Under the pieces are notes generated by a model. That model had not been told where the DNA came from. It saw nothing but the letters and a program-made list of their open reading frames with translations, and did no database searches. 64,000 nucleotides of DNA from Takakia lepidozioides (taxonomy: Eukaryota > Streptophyta > Takakiopsida > Takakiales > Takakiaceae): NCBI GenBank assembly GCA_030704615.1, contig CM060731.1, positions 4,588,001 through 4,652,000 of the forward strand, given 5' to 3'. Position numbers and translations under genes: made by a program. This document shows positions 11,523 through 22,779 of the stretch, one piece after another; within the stretch, counting starts at the first letter, position 1; each line of letters begins with the position of its first letter.

Positions 11523-11774
11523 TTGCTTCTCTTTCCTCCTTTATTTGTTCTTCCCCAGGTTTTGGGGTTTTTCTATCCTATGTTCAAATACCTCATGTTT
11601 CCTGTAAATAAAGCTGTACAGGATTTCCTCATTGTTCAAGCTTCACATAGGTTGATGCATGAGGAAATCTCTCTTGAGGTCACGCAACATCCTTTTCAAG
11701 AAAATGTAGTAAAGGTGTTTAAAAAGGACATATTTGCCTTTCTTGCCAAGACTCATGGACATACATCACAATAA
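11523..11774 (+). CDS. Unrecognised 83-residue frame
   Basis: A frame ending TAA at 11774 that includes FYPMFKYLMFPVNKAVQDFL and a hydrophilic C-terminal half. A TTCTTCCCCAG just before GTTTTGG (about 11560) could be a splice acceptor, so this might be a last exon, but no partner exon was found. It lies between a LINE fragment and a duplicated gene fragment. Weak candidate. Confidence 0.15.
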   Translation: MLLFPPLFVLPQVLGFFYPMFKYLMFPVNKAVQDFLIVQASHRLMHEEISLEVTQHPFQENVVKVFKKDIFAFLAKTHGHTSQ

Positions 11775-12084
11775 AATCTAGACAACTGCATGAAGGACTT
11801 TCCCCACTACCACATTTACATACTCTGCAGCACGGTTCCTGTTGAAACTACAATATACACTCTCCTATACCTCTAAAACAAGCTATCTCGTATTTGCATC
11901 CGTGATCCACCATTAGTGCTCTATGTCTAACAACCTTCCCATTGCGCTTTGTGGGGTAAACATCTACCTCTGGTGTAGGTTCATGAAGAGATAGAATGGG
12001 ATTAGTAGATCCCAGACTGCCGGTGGATCATTTCTGCCGAGTTATGTCGAGCAAGTCCAAACCGACCTATCAATCAGCAGACAA

Positions 12085-12785
12085 CATGGGAATGGCAGGG
12101 TTCAGCAACTTTCCCAACGGGCTGATGTTGCCAGATAATTCTTAGGGGTGGACATGCTCTGAGGTGCAAATGGCAACCTGCCTGTAAACAAAGAGTGATT
12201 ATTTGTGGGCTAATGTTTGAGCTGTGCTGCGGTTTCTTGTTTTGTTTCTCAGGTTCTGGTTCTCAGATTACATTTACATTGGCCAGCTTTATTAGTTTAA
12301 GCTGAGTCAACCTCCTCTTCTAACTTCATCTTCTGCATTCTACAATGTTAGCCAGGCCCTCTGTTAAAACTGAGAGCATTCAGTGTCCACAGAGTCCCTT
12401 GAGACTATAGAGTAAACGACCCAGGCAAATAGTAAGTGGCTTCTTCTTTCCAATCAAGCAAATGGTTTTACTGCAACTTCACCTGTGGTGCTTGACAGGT
12501 GGCATATCTGGGGGATCCAAATATAAAGGTGAAGATGCTTGAAAGTTTGGCAATTGCAGAATATTTTGTGCACCACATATGCCTTGCCACAAGCCTAGAG
12601 CCACAAGCCTTAACTTGGTGCAGCTGTGGGAAGGCTCCAGTACAAGTTATCATTCCAAAGTGTTTTCAGATGTCTGGCCCATTTGCGACAATCTTCACTG
12701 TAGATCTGTGGCTCTAAAATACGCCATGCAAAGGTGCTCTGGCTGGAGCAGGGAATGTAAATCTAATTGTAAATCTAACTGCCGA
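12085..12785 (+). pseudogene. Duplicated fragment of the thioredoxin-like gene (intron 11, exon 12, 3' flank)
   Basis: This stretch is collinear with the inverse complement of about 26680-26020, part of the two-domain thioredoxin-like gene. Shared landmarks include CTGATGTTGCCAGATAATT, GCAAATGGCAACCTGCC and GTTAGCCAGGCCCTCTG. The exon-12 counterpart begins after CTTGACAG at 12499 and reads VAYLGDPNIKVKMLESLAIA, then loses the frame. Intron sequence is retained, so the copy arose by DNA duplication and not from mRNA. It carries many substitutions. Confidence 0.75.
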
Positions 12786-12976
12786 AGTGTTCTCTCCCCC
12801 TCACACTAATCAACATAGACCAACACTGATGTTACCTGCCTTGTTATCAGCCGTGCCGGATCTCCGAATCTCCTCTGGTTCAGCAAAAATACCAGCCCAT
12901 AGTTCTACAGTGGCAAGTCAAGTCTCCGTGACAAGCCAGTAGAAGTGTTTGAAAAGATGGGGCCTTGAATAAGATG

Positions 12977-15900
12977 TTAACATTCACGCTCCCTAAGCTT
13001 GCTTCTTTTCCTGTGCCTCTCCTTCTCTTCAGAACTGTACAAACCCTCCCTGCTAGAGTGTCCATGATCATGATGACCCTGACCCCTGTTCTTTGAAGAG
13101 ACTTTCTTGTCATCTTCCCGTCTGTGGTGCTTAGACTCACGCCTGTGGTGCTTTCTGTGTCTGTCTTCATCTCCAAGATCCAATACATGCGAATCTCTCA
13201 AATCCTCCCTGTGCCTTTTGTCCCTAGGTTCATCCGCAACAGGCCGCTCTCGTGTATCCGTAATTTCCTCCCTGTGCTTTCTGTCCAGAAATCTTTGGCT
13301 GATGCCATCCTCAACATAATGATCATGAGAGTGCCTTCTGACCCTATCTTGAACCCCAACATCACGGTCATGTGTATCTCTTGTTCCCTTCCCATGCCTT
13401 CTGTGCCTGTCTTCCAAATGGGGGTGAGTATCTCTCACTTCCTTGCGATGATGCGAGGCCTCTGAAATCCCTCCCTTTAATGCAGGAGGTTCAAACCCAT
13501 CTTTATATGAATCCCTGAAAGCTTCAGATCCTCTGAGTGATTCAGGCATTTGATCCGGGCCTCTTCCTGAAGAGATATGGTGTAACACAGAGGATCTATG
13601 CGAAGACTTCTCAACCCCATGCCTCTGTTCGTATTCACCAGTTCTTTCCAATTTCCCCTGTGGTGGTGGAGGGATCTGCACCATTCCAAGCCAGTCTCCC
13701 ACTTTGTCGATGGACACACTCTTCATTCCATGGTAAAAGTTTTGGCGTGTAAGGTCTAACAGTTTAACTCACAAAAGGTTCTTCAATCTATCGTGATCAG
13801 CTGGTGTCTAAATTTGTCCTGACGAGTGTGTCCGAACTGGGTGTTCCTAATCACTGTTGGTGTCATTCACGTACTACAAACGGTACAAGATAATATGGGG
13901 CTCGAATATCCAGTCTTTCATGCATCACATAGAGGTTTTACTCAAACTTGCTAAACCAACTGTCAGCATCTTGAGACACAAAATGTTTCACGGTTTGCAC
14001 CTTTGCACCTTTTAGGATTATAAACACACAGATAATTAGGTCAAACGCCCTAAACAGGAAGAGAGATGGAACACCTGAAACCGAGTCAAGTATTGACCCT
14101 CAGGAGGCAGAGGAATGCCCAGCTTCCTTAATTCATCATGAGGGATATGTCGCCTGCACCATTTCCCCAATATCACACCTACCTCAATAGATGTGCACTC
14201 TTCTCCCTCTGTCCTTTAATGTCTTACGCAATTCATGGAGAGAGATAATGTATAATTCAAACCTCAATTGCAATGCCTCAAAGCCCCCTGCAAATAGTCC
14301 TAAGATGTAACCCTGCCCACAGTAAGATTTCCATTCCTGCCTCAACAACTACTTCCAAACTCAGGTGTGCAAGTCCACAAACAGATCTGCATAGAATTAG
14401 AGAATCTTGCTGCAGTCACAAGTTTTTGAAATGGGTAAGATAGAGAAGGTCAGACCCTTACAAAGGTGCCCGGAATGGACGATCACGGCCTCCAAACCGA
14501 AGTTGACCTGATTCCTTCTTCCCCCCTAACCCTCCCCCTGCCCCAAAAGCACACCCGCCCGGAACTGGAAATTCGGCGCCGTATTCCAGTTCTAGGCCCT
14601 ATTGCCGTCCAGGGACTTAGCCATAACATGACATCATGCATAGATGATGAGAAACTGGATGACATTCCAACTTTCAAAGGCCTAAAATGAATCGCAGCAC
14701 ATTAGGTGCTCTTCCACATCTCAAATGAATCTTTTAGGATGATAGGCCTACCAAGTCTGCGGGGGATCCACCCATGCATCAGCTGCTGGCGATTGTAGTC
14801 CACCAATATCTGGCTGCCATCTATGACGCTGTGATGCGCCACCTGCATTCAACCCAAATGCATCGAACATCCAGCATTTATAGTGAGATCAACTGTGAAA
14901 GAAAGTGCAAGAAATGCTGCTGTTTGTCAGAAAACTACTTCCATGATTCGGAATAAGATGAACTATCTCAAATCTGTATAGGAGTGCATTGAAAGGGTCC
15001 ATAGAAGATTTAGTTATCCAAAGTGACAAGCACCCAACTTTTGAGCTGCAAGCCAGGACCAATCTCGGTGCAGCTGCCAACTGCCAGGCTAGACCTGTCT
15101 TCATCAGCATTTGACATTAATTAGCTGGCCCCCAATAGTCCTTGTGAGAGAGACAGCAAGGTCACAGAGTCCGAGAAGAGCTTTTATCCTCAAGCAAGAG
15201 TTTACCTCATAAGCATAGAGCATGTCCTTCTCTGTTTCATACTCAACAAATGCATAGCCTCGAGATGCCCCTGTCACTGTCACAAGCCACCAAAATTTCA
15301 CTCTATCTGAATGTGGCAGCACTGCTGAAAGGTAAAGGCATGTTCCTTATGGCGGGTGTTGTGCCACTTACTGGGTTTTGGAGAGGATAACCATGTTAAC
15401 AGAAGAACTAGGTAGGAAAGACAGAAGCCAACTGACCAATGTGGCGCACTAGCCGAAGATTCTTCACTCGACCATATTTGCTCATAGCCTGCACCCTAAG
15501 CACAACATGACTGGGTAACTCGTCTTCATAACTGGATGAGAACAAGTGCTGACACTCTGGAGTTGTATAAGAATCACCCTTTGACAAAGGTGGTGGCTAG
15601 GACCTCTTTAATATGACCACAAAGTGCTGATATGTGGCTCTGAAGATTAGATGCGAATTAGGATTGAAACTTGGGTCTGCAGCAGGTATGGAAGTGGTTA
15701 TAGCTGATGGAACGAGTTATGAGCCACTTGGGCTTGTTTCGGTTCCTGTTGATATGCATGGTAAAGAAGTGCTTCTCACCTGTATAGTAACCATGGGGAA
15801 TAAGTTTTTGTTAGGCCTGGACTGGATGAAGGGGGCTGCTGCCGGGCTACTGAGTGTGTATGGTTAATACCTTCTTTAGTGAATCCTCGGTAGTGTTGCT

Positions 15901-16533
15901 AGAAAGTCGGCCTACAAACACTGTGCAATACGGATCTCCCTCTACCTTAGGATCGCCTGTTGCATCATCTGCACATACAGTCGCTGCAGGTTTCAAAACA
16001 GACCACCAGATCGGCTCCTAAAACATTTCATTTGAATAGTAGAAAGAAAGAAAACGTGAGAAATGTAACAAGGCCTCGGAGGCCTAAATTGAACACAATC
16101 GAGAATTTTTACATCTCCCTTGGAACGATTTGCTCTATCTCTGAGCTTGAACTACGTTCCGACCCCTAGACCCTCTGCGTCGAAGAACGTTCTGACAAAG
16201 AGAACGCCATCAAAGATGCGGTGTTCAGAGTGAGAGTAAATCGAACCAAGCAGCAATAGCCAAATCTAGGGGGGCATGACTGCAACCAATGAAACATGTG
16301 ACCGCAAGTGTGAGCATCTAATCCCTGCAGAAAATACACCATATAAACGTCCCGCAGATCCATAAAAGGAAAGACAAGGACATACAGAGGCCAGCAGAGG
16401 AGGCCAAGAGGGCCCGATAGACAGCGTTGTCATGTGGAGTGACATCAGTGCCGTCGATGCTCCCAGCTTGTATGGGATGGTACGTGGTTGCATAGAATAC
16501 TCCATTCATACTCCCTCCCACTCTCCCTGCCAT
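12977..16533 (-). CDS. U11/U12-35K: U11/U12 small nuclear ribonucleoprotein 35 kDa protein (8 exons)
   Basis: Component of the U11/U12 di-snRNP that recognises U12-type introns in the nucleus. Exons on the minus strand: 16386-16533, 15871-15968, 15437-15488, 15206-15276, 14752-14842, 14462-14537, 14075-14153 and 12977-13675. All splice sites are GT-AG, phases close exactly, and the total is 437 codons plus stop. Diagnostic family segments are [13 protein letters not shown] with [11 protein letters not shown] (exon 1), the RRM with RNP2 CTVFVGRL (exon 2) and RNP1 RGYAFVEY (exon 4), [15 protein letters not shown] (exon 5), [19 protein letters not shown] (exon 6) and [17 protein letters not shown] (exon 7). 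The last exon is a long Arg/Asp/His/Glu-rich tail, longer than I recall for other plants. The start at 16533 is the first ATG after in-frame stops. No lesion is visible, so it is probably functional. Confidence 0.93.
15634..15867 (+). pseudogene. Gypsy B-like protease fragment inside intron 2 of U11/U12-35K
   Basis: The frame reads [20 protein letters not shown] and [10 protein letters not shown]. It matches the gypsy B protease (KGIEVTIANGTSYEPIGLVS, QLLLGLDWM, about 20008-20150). Antisense to the host gene, it lies wholly within intron 2 (15489-15870) and stops three bases before the exon 2 donor. It is a short relic, with no LTRs seen around it. Confidence 0.75.
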
Positions 16534-16968
16534 CTCTCCTATCTCAACTCCAGATCACTACAAGGCATCTCACACCAAAACTTCCAAAGTCTTTTGTGCC
16601 ACGGTTTAGACTCCTCCTCCGACTACCGACAGAATACTTTCGCATCGTCGATGCCGTTCTTTCTGTTGATATGCCCGAGTTTGATCGACATAATCGCTAA
16701 ACACTTGGATGTTCAATTGTACTCGACAGAATTTGTTGTTCATGTTAGCAACCAAGCTTTGGGCTCTGCCAAAACATTGAAGAACTATGGAGGAGCAAGG
16801 TGAGCAAGCTCATTTCAAAACTCGACTCACCGTTAGGAAATCCTAGGCCATTTTCGAAGGACTAGAGTTCAAAAAGCTGCGATCAGTACAATGAAGAGTC
16901 GCAACAAATACTCAGATAGACAGCAGGCCAGCAACCCAAGAGATCACCGGCAAGATTTTCCCAAAGGG
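16534..16968 (-). promoter_or_regulatory. Upstream region of U11/U12-35K
   Basis: About 435 bp lie between the start codon and the gypsy B LTR. The first part carries pyrimidine-rich plus-strand sequence (16500-16560), a plausible leader. No TATA box or factor site could be assigned with confidence. If this interval is the whole promoter, gypsy B now sits at its upstream edge, transcribed away from the gene. Confidence 0.35.
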
Positions 16969-17451
16969 TGTGGAGCTCCAGATTCCATGGCGGTGCATAT
17001 GCTCTCCTGTCATACCCTTGGATGAAAAGCATGGGGTTGTTGGACATTAATGATAACAGGGACTATCTTTGGTTATGTGATTGTCCTACGTTAACAGTCA
17101 CGAGATAAGCCAACCTGGAAACTGAGCTGGCGGATGTGAGGTCTTGTAATCTGCATGTCCAATAAGAGTGCTGCATCTGGATCTCCAGATTAGCCTCTCC
17201 CGATTATTTAAATGAAGAGATCATCAGGCTTAGGCAGGATGTTTTTGGTGTACAAACTGGTGGAGTGGATGTGTGAAGGACGTTGGATGAAACTGTGTTG
17301 ATGCTTTGCTGCGTGCAACGATTGGCTTAGATTGTATGTGTGCTCTGCAATAGATCCTTCCCTGTTAGCTTGGCAAAGTTCTATAGTTTACAATCCCCTG
17401 TGCATGACTTAACCCGCAGAGGACGAGAGCATATCCTTGCGTCGGGGTTCT
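16969..17451 (+). repeat. Gypsy B 5' LTR
   Basis: Starts TGTGGAGCTCCAGATTCC and ends GTCGGGGTTCT. It has the same length as the 3' copy. TGGTGGAGATGGGGG directly after it (17453 on) has the TGG start expected of a tRNA primer-binding site. Confidence 0.85.
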
Positions 17452-17679
17452 TTGGTGGAGATGGGGGGCATTGAAATCTAACGGCTTGGGTGTCCTGTTA
17501 ATGATTGCCTAGGTTCTATGTGGCTATGGTGGAAAGACGGCTGTACGGGAAATCTAGAAAGATGGCTACGCGATCCACTATGTTCAATCATTTGTCCCTC
17601 CTGGTGTATGTTGTTTCTGCTGATTTTGTGTGTCTTGTGTCTTCCTGCTTTGTGAGTGAACACTGTACAAACGGCGACC

Positions 17680-19745
17680 ATGGCTTCCAGTTCAAATGAT
17701 GCTGCTTCGTTTGTGATTTACGACGATTCGTTTGAAGCTGTCTTCCTGAGTGTTGTGCATGATACTGCGTCCTCTGAAGTGCTAAGGCCTTACGAGGGAG
17801 AACCGCCAGTGAGGGGAGACGCTGAGATTCCACTTGACGTGCCCTCGGCTTACTGGATAGAGAAGTTTGAGCAGACGACCGTTGATGAAGCGCGCAAGAC
17901 TGTGAGTTCTGAAGGAGAAAAACGCGAGCAGCGTCGCAATATTGCTGAAGCCAAGCAGGGTGCGTTTGCTGGCAGACTGCTGCAGAAGCTGCATGCAAAG
18001 GAAATCGCCAAATGCTTACCTCGGGAGGTCATCCGTGAGCGACTTGGACAAGACGAGCTGCTCACTTGGCCACAGATTGGAGTGCCCAAGTTTGTTGTCA
18101 CGCGACATCGCACCAACAACCTTGAGAGCTTTCTGCACCCAAAGGTTCCTAGTGGCTATCGCTTTTGGGAGCTTGTCTGAGGTGGGAGTGCAGCGGCGCT
18201 GACAAAGATACGCCCTGCCTGGACTGCCGATCAGCCTGCTGATGATTTTTCGTGGATTACTGGCGTCCCACAACACTTATTTCACCTCTCTGCGCGGGAT
18301 GTTGTAATTTTTCCTGGCAAAACCTTTGATCAAGAAAAGGTTGGGCTCTGTCGAGTCCAGACTCCTATTGACAAGTATCCGTTGCACTCCCTGGTAGTTA
18401 AGGAGAGGGTAGTGCGCACGGTGACTCGTGTTGCATTTTGGCTGAAGGTGGCTCAGTCACTCTGGCATCTGCAGGGCGAAGCTGTGTATCTCAGTTACAA
18501 TCATCGTTTCATCTCTTCCTACACCGTCACGGATTGGGAGAAGTGCATGCTGCATCCCAGTGACAGGTGATTTTCTCTGTGCCTTGATCTTCATTTACGT
18601 TATCTTAGTGGATGCTGACCAGGCGACGTGCTAAACTGTTGGAGTCTGAGAGTGCTAAGATGAGTGAATGGAAGGAAGGGATAGAAGAGATATTTGGTGA
18701 TGACTCAGTTCCTGGCCCTGAGACACAACCTGCTGCGACATCAAGAGGCATCAATCATCCGGATGGGTTGGACTTACAAGATCTTTGTGATGCCATGAAA
18801 ACTACCTCTGATTGTCCTGCTCTGTTGGAACTTTTGTTGAACAAACAAACTAATTCTACACAAACAGTTGCCAAACCTCATGAATTCAAACCTGTCAAGC
18901 AGCCATACCCAGAGTTTAAGCTGGGTGACCATTTTGATAATTTCTTGAGGTTCTTTGAATTAAGCATGAAGATGAATGTTGTGCCAGCGGAATTTATTTC
19001 CAGCACGTTCAGATTTTGTTTGAAATGAGAGGCTCAGATTCTGTTTGAAGCTAGTATCCAGGATATGGGAGAGATCTCTTGGAAGGTGGCCAAAGAATTG
19101 GCTCATCAGCTGTTTCAGGAGATTAAACCTACCCACTATGCCATTCCTGAAAGAAAGTTTTGCATAGGAGAGAGTGTGTGGAAGTACTATGCAGAAATCA
19201 GGACTTCAGTATGCAAGGCAGTACCAGTGGTGGCTTAGAGACCATTGGCCACCAAGATTTCTTTCATCAAAGGGTTACCACCAGCTGAACAAGTGTTCTT
19301 GGAGAAAAGCTCATACAAAACGGACAAGGAGATGGTTCAGCTCATTGAGGAAAGAGCTCGCATCAAGGCAGCAAAGAGGGGCTTAGCTCCTGCCAAAAGG
19401 TCTCAGGTCATGTTGCATGATGTTGATACGTGTGCTGGTACTGATTGGGATGAGGGCTGCCTAGAATTGTTGCCTGCTGTTGTGAGAAATGTGCAGGATA
19501 CTGTAAGGACGGAGCTGCAGGCTTTCAAAGCTGAAAGTCATTGGCGGACTTCTGATGATGGTGAAAGGAAGGCAGGTCATAGAGGTCGAACCAATACTGG
19601 TTCAGGTTATCAAGAAAGAGCAGCCTGCTTGATTTGTAAGAGCACTGGGCACTGGACCAGGTTTTGCCCCATGCAGCCAGACTTATCTGCCATCTATGAG
19701 CAATGGAAACGAGATCAAAGGGGTAAGGGTGCTTTAAACGAGTAA
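17680..19745 (+). pseudogene. Gypsy B gag
   Basis: Begins at ATG 17680. The first part runs to a TGA at 18178-18180 and continues in a shifted frame to about 18570. A second part starts near 18612 (MLTRRRAKLLESES) and is read in one frame to 19745 through in-frame TGA (19026-19028) and TAG (near 19237) codons. It ends with the zinc knuckle CLICKSTGHWTRFC (CX2CX4HX4C, about 19630-19671). The N-terminal 290 residues do not resemble a gag I know and may be a separate domain. Nucleocapsid and capsid functions are inferred. Confidence 0.7.
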
Positions 19746-19807
19746 GGTCATCTGCTACGGAAGGGCCAGGTGATCACAGGTGTAGACCTTCTAAACCCTC
19801 AGCTACT

Positions 19808-21241
19808 TTGCTCGTGTCCACCAATTTCAAATTGCTCTATACTGAGGTGTTGAAAACCAAGAATAGAGAGTGTATTCACCCCTTGATTGCACAGTGTCAT
19901 ATTGGTCACTTATCTTTTCAATGTGTCATAGACACGGGCTGTACAATATCTGCCATTCCTTTGCATGTGGTTCAAGTTCTGGGTTTGAAAATGTCTCCAG
20001 CCAAGGGTATTGAGGTCACCATAGCTAATGGTACTAGCTATGAACCCATTGGTTTAGTTAGTGTGCCAGTAAGGATTAGTCGCAAGGTTGTCACTATCGC
20101 AAGGATTGTAACCATGGGCGAACAACTACTTTTGGGGTTAGATTGGATGTCTGAAGCCATGGCTTCCATTGATCTGTGTACTAATGTCATGACCTTGAAG
20201 GATGGTGAAGGTGGCAGCTGCAAAGTCAATTTGAATCAGATCCCTATCCTGACAGGCAGTGGGACCAGACATCTTGCTTGCATGAAGGCTGTCTCACGTG
20301 AAGTTAGGCAACGGGCTGGAGATACATACAACTGGACTCGCTTCTTTGGTTTTCAGAGCACCCCAACGATGCTTTTACACCAGTGGCACATACCTGCTGT
20401 TGGCTGCAAGACTGGCACACCCATGCCTGTCGAGGGTGACACCCTTCTTCTTAGAGCCCCTGCTAATGTTCAATTACCTGCTATGTCTCAAGTCATTGTG
20501 TCTACAGGCCTTGCCTTCATCTGCCCACAAGGCAAATATCTTGAGATTGAGGGTTGGAAATGCCTGTCATTACAAAAACATTGCTTGGTTGCATCAGGGC
20601 TTTTGGATAGGGGTTTTAGGGGTCATGTTTGCATTCTGATTGCCAATCCAGAGCGTATGCCTGTCACCATCAAGAAGGGTCAAGTGCTGGCCAGGCTCAC
20701 TGCTGTGCCCATCAGTGACATATCCTCGGTGGAGCCAGCTTTACATCTACGAGATATTGGTCTGGAAGATGATCCTCTGGATGGTCTGATTGCTATGACC
20801 AGTTTAGCTGCAGCCCCAACAAGTCACAGCCTCACTACTGAGCAAGAAGCTCATTTTCAACAGGTACTGGCTGAGATTAAGGTGGGTGAACTGACTGATT
20901 CTCAGCAAGCTCAATTACATTTGCTGCTCAAAAGGAATTTGGACATATTTAGCAAAGGTTCACATGACCTGGGCTGCACAAAGATACTTAAGCATGAAAT
21001 TATTACTGAAGGAAAACCAGTCAAACAATATGCTTACAAAGAATATGTCCGTGAAAGAGCAGTCATTCAAGAAGAAATTAGGAAGATGTTGGATTCAGGA
21101 GTGATAAAACCTTTTGTTTCCCCCTGGGCTGGTCCCATTGTGCTTGTGGGGAAGAAAGATGGCACCACACGCTTCTGTGTGGACTTTCGAAGGTTGAATG
21201 CAATGACTGCCACGTATCAACGAGACCCTAGACCAACTTAA
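19808..21241 (+). pseudogene. Gypsy B protease, dUTPase-like domain and reverse transcriptase start
   Basis: One 477-residue frame with three modules. Retropepsin: VIDTGCTISAIP (about 19925-19960) and LLLGLDWM. dUTPase-like domain at about 20378-20715: VIVSTGLAF and GKYLEIEG, then GLLDRGFRGHVCILIAN, which parallels the G(V/I)ID-DYRGE motif, and TIKKGQVLARLTAVPI, which parallels the VK-GDRIAQL motif. The Arg-Ser-Ser motif of catalytic dUTPases is not evident and the tyrosine is Phe. Reverse transcriptase: DSGVIKPFVSPWAGPIVLVG, then FCVDFRRLNAMT. The frame is lost at 21215, where about nine codons plus a frame are missing. Confidence 0.75.
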
Positions 21242-22424
21242 TGGGGCAACTATTTTTTCTTCCCTTGATTTAGCCTCTGGGTTCTGGCAAGTTCCACTAA
21301 CGGAGGACTCCAAAGAAAAGACTGCATTTACCTGCAGGTATGGTCTGTTTCAGTACGAAACCATGCCGTTTGGGCTTTGTAATGCCACTGCTACCTTCCA
21401 AAGGCTCATGGACGTGGTCCTTGGTAATTTAAGATGGGAATGTGCTCTTGTATATGTAGATGATATCAATATTTATTCCAGCAGCTTTGCATCTCACCTT
21501 TTGGACATGCAAAGAGTCATGAGCAGGTTACGAAGTGCTGGACTTAAAATTAAGGCAAAGAAATCTGATTTTTGTATGTTGGAGTTGCGCTTTTTGGGAC
21601 ACGTTCTTTGTGGGGATGGCATCAAACCTGACTTAACCAAAGTCCAGGCAGTTTGGGATTTTCCTATCCCGCAGGACAAACATTGTGTAAGAGCATTCTT
21701 AGGCCTTGCATCTTATTATAGAAGGTTCATCCTTCATTTTGCTAAGCTAGCTGGTCCCTTGTTTTACTTGCTTTACAAAGATGTTAAATTTCAGTGGGGT
21801 AAGGCAGAAGCGTTGGCCTTTGAGAGACTCAAGATAGCCTTGACTTCTGCTCATATATTCCTCATATTTCCTGATTTCTCCATTCCCTTTCTGTTGCAGA
21901 CTGATGCTAGTGACCTAGCTGTTTCAGCCATCCTAAGCCAGAAGAAGGATGGTCGTGAGCATGTTGTTGCTTATGCATCTAAACGGCTCGATAAGCATGA
22001 GAGAAATTATAGCATTACCGATAAGGAAGGCCTAGCAATTATATTTGGTGTCAAACACTTCCGTCAGTATTTACATGGTTGTTATTTTACTGTTGAGACT
22101 GACCACCTGCCTCTCAAAGCCTTGAAAACTCCACGAGAATTATCAGGTAGATTGGCTTGCTGGTCTCTTCTTCTACAAGGGTTTGAATATGACATTGTAT
22201 ATAAGAAGGGCAAAGAAAATGGTAACGTTGATGCATTGACAAGAGGGGAAACAAAGGTTCTCACCCCTTACTCTTCTCTTGATGATTTAATTGCTTTACC
22301 TGCATCTGTTCCTACTTCTACCATCACTGCAGATCAGCTTTTGTTTTGTAGCTTGCTTGATGAGATGCCTAGGTCCATGAACTTGTTGGATGATTGGGAT
22401 CTCATGACATTTGACCCTGGTTGA
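21226..22424 (+). pseudogene. Gypsy B reverse transcriptase and RNase H
   Basis: After the deletion the frame resumes as NETLDQLNGATIFSSLDLAS, then MPFGLCNATATFQ (21363), the catalytic LVYVDDINIYS (about 21447-21480) and FLGLASYYRRFI. RNase H retains LLQTDASDLAVSAILS, TDKEGLAI and ETDHLPL, so the catalytic Asp, Glu and Asp are intact. Apart from the deletion, this module has no stop until 22424. It copies the element RNA and removes the template strand. Confidence 0.85.
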
Positions 22425-22779
22425 TCATCTTGTGGGTGGAAGGGTGTGCAGCAGATCGCATCTGCAGATTTCAGAGTGGTTGTATCTTCTTAGCTTAGGC
22501 ATATCCTGTCTTTTCCATAGCTGCCATAGTGATCTATTCCCCTTAGGACCTGTGCTTCAGCCCTGCCTGTTACCTCCATGACCATGTTCAGATGTGGTAT
22601 GAGACTCTTATGTTATAGGAGAACACAGAGGCGGACACTCCTATCTCCTCATATTAACCCACTGCTTGCTGGTCTTGCTAAGTGTACAGGTATGGAGGAT
22701 CAGTTGCATTTGGCTCTACTCCATAAGTGCATGACCGGCACTCAACTTCCAGGCATATCCAAGGCTACTCAAAGACATG

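Noticed and set aside
11523-11774. Terminal exon of a third host gene
   Set aside because: A splice-acceptor-like TTCCCCAG is present, but no upstream exon or known family could be found; kept only as a weak feature.
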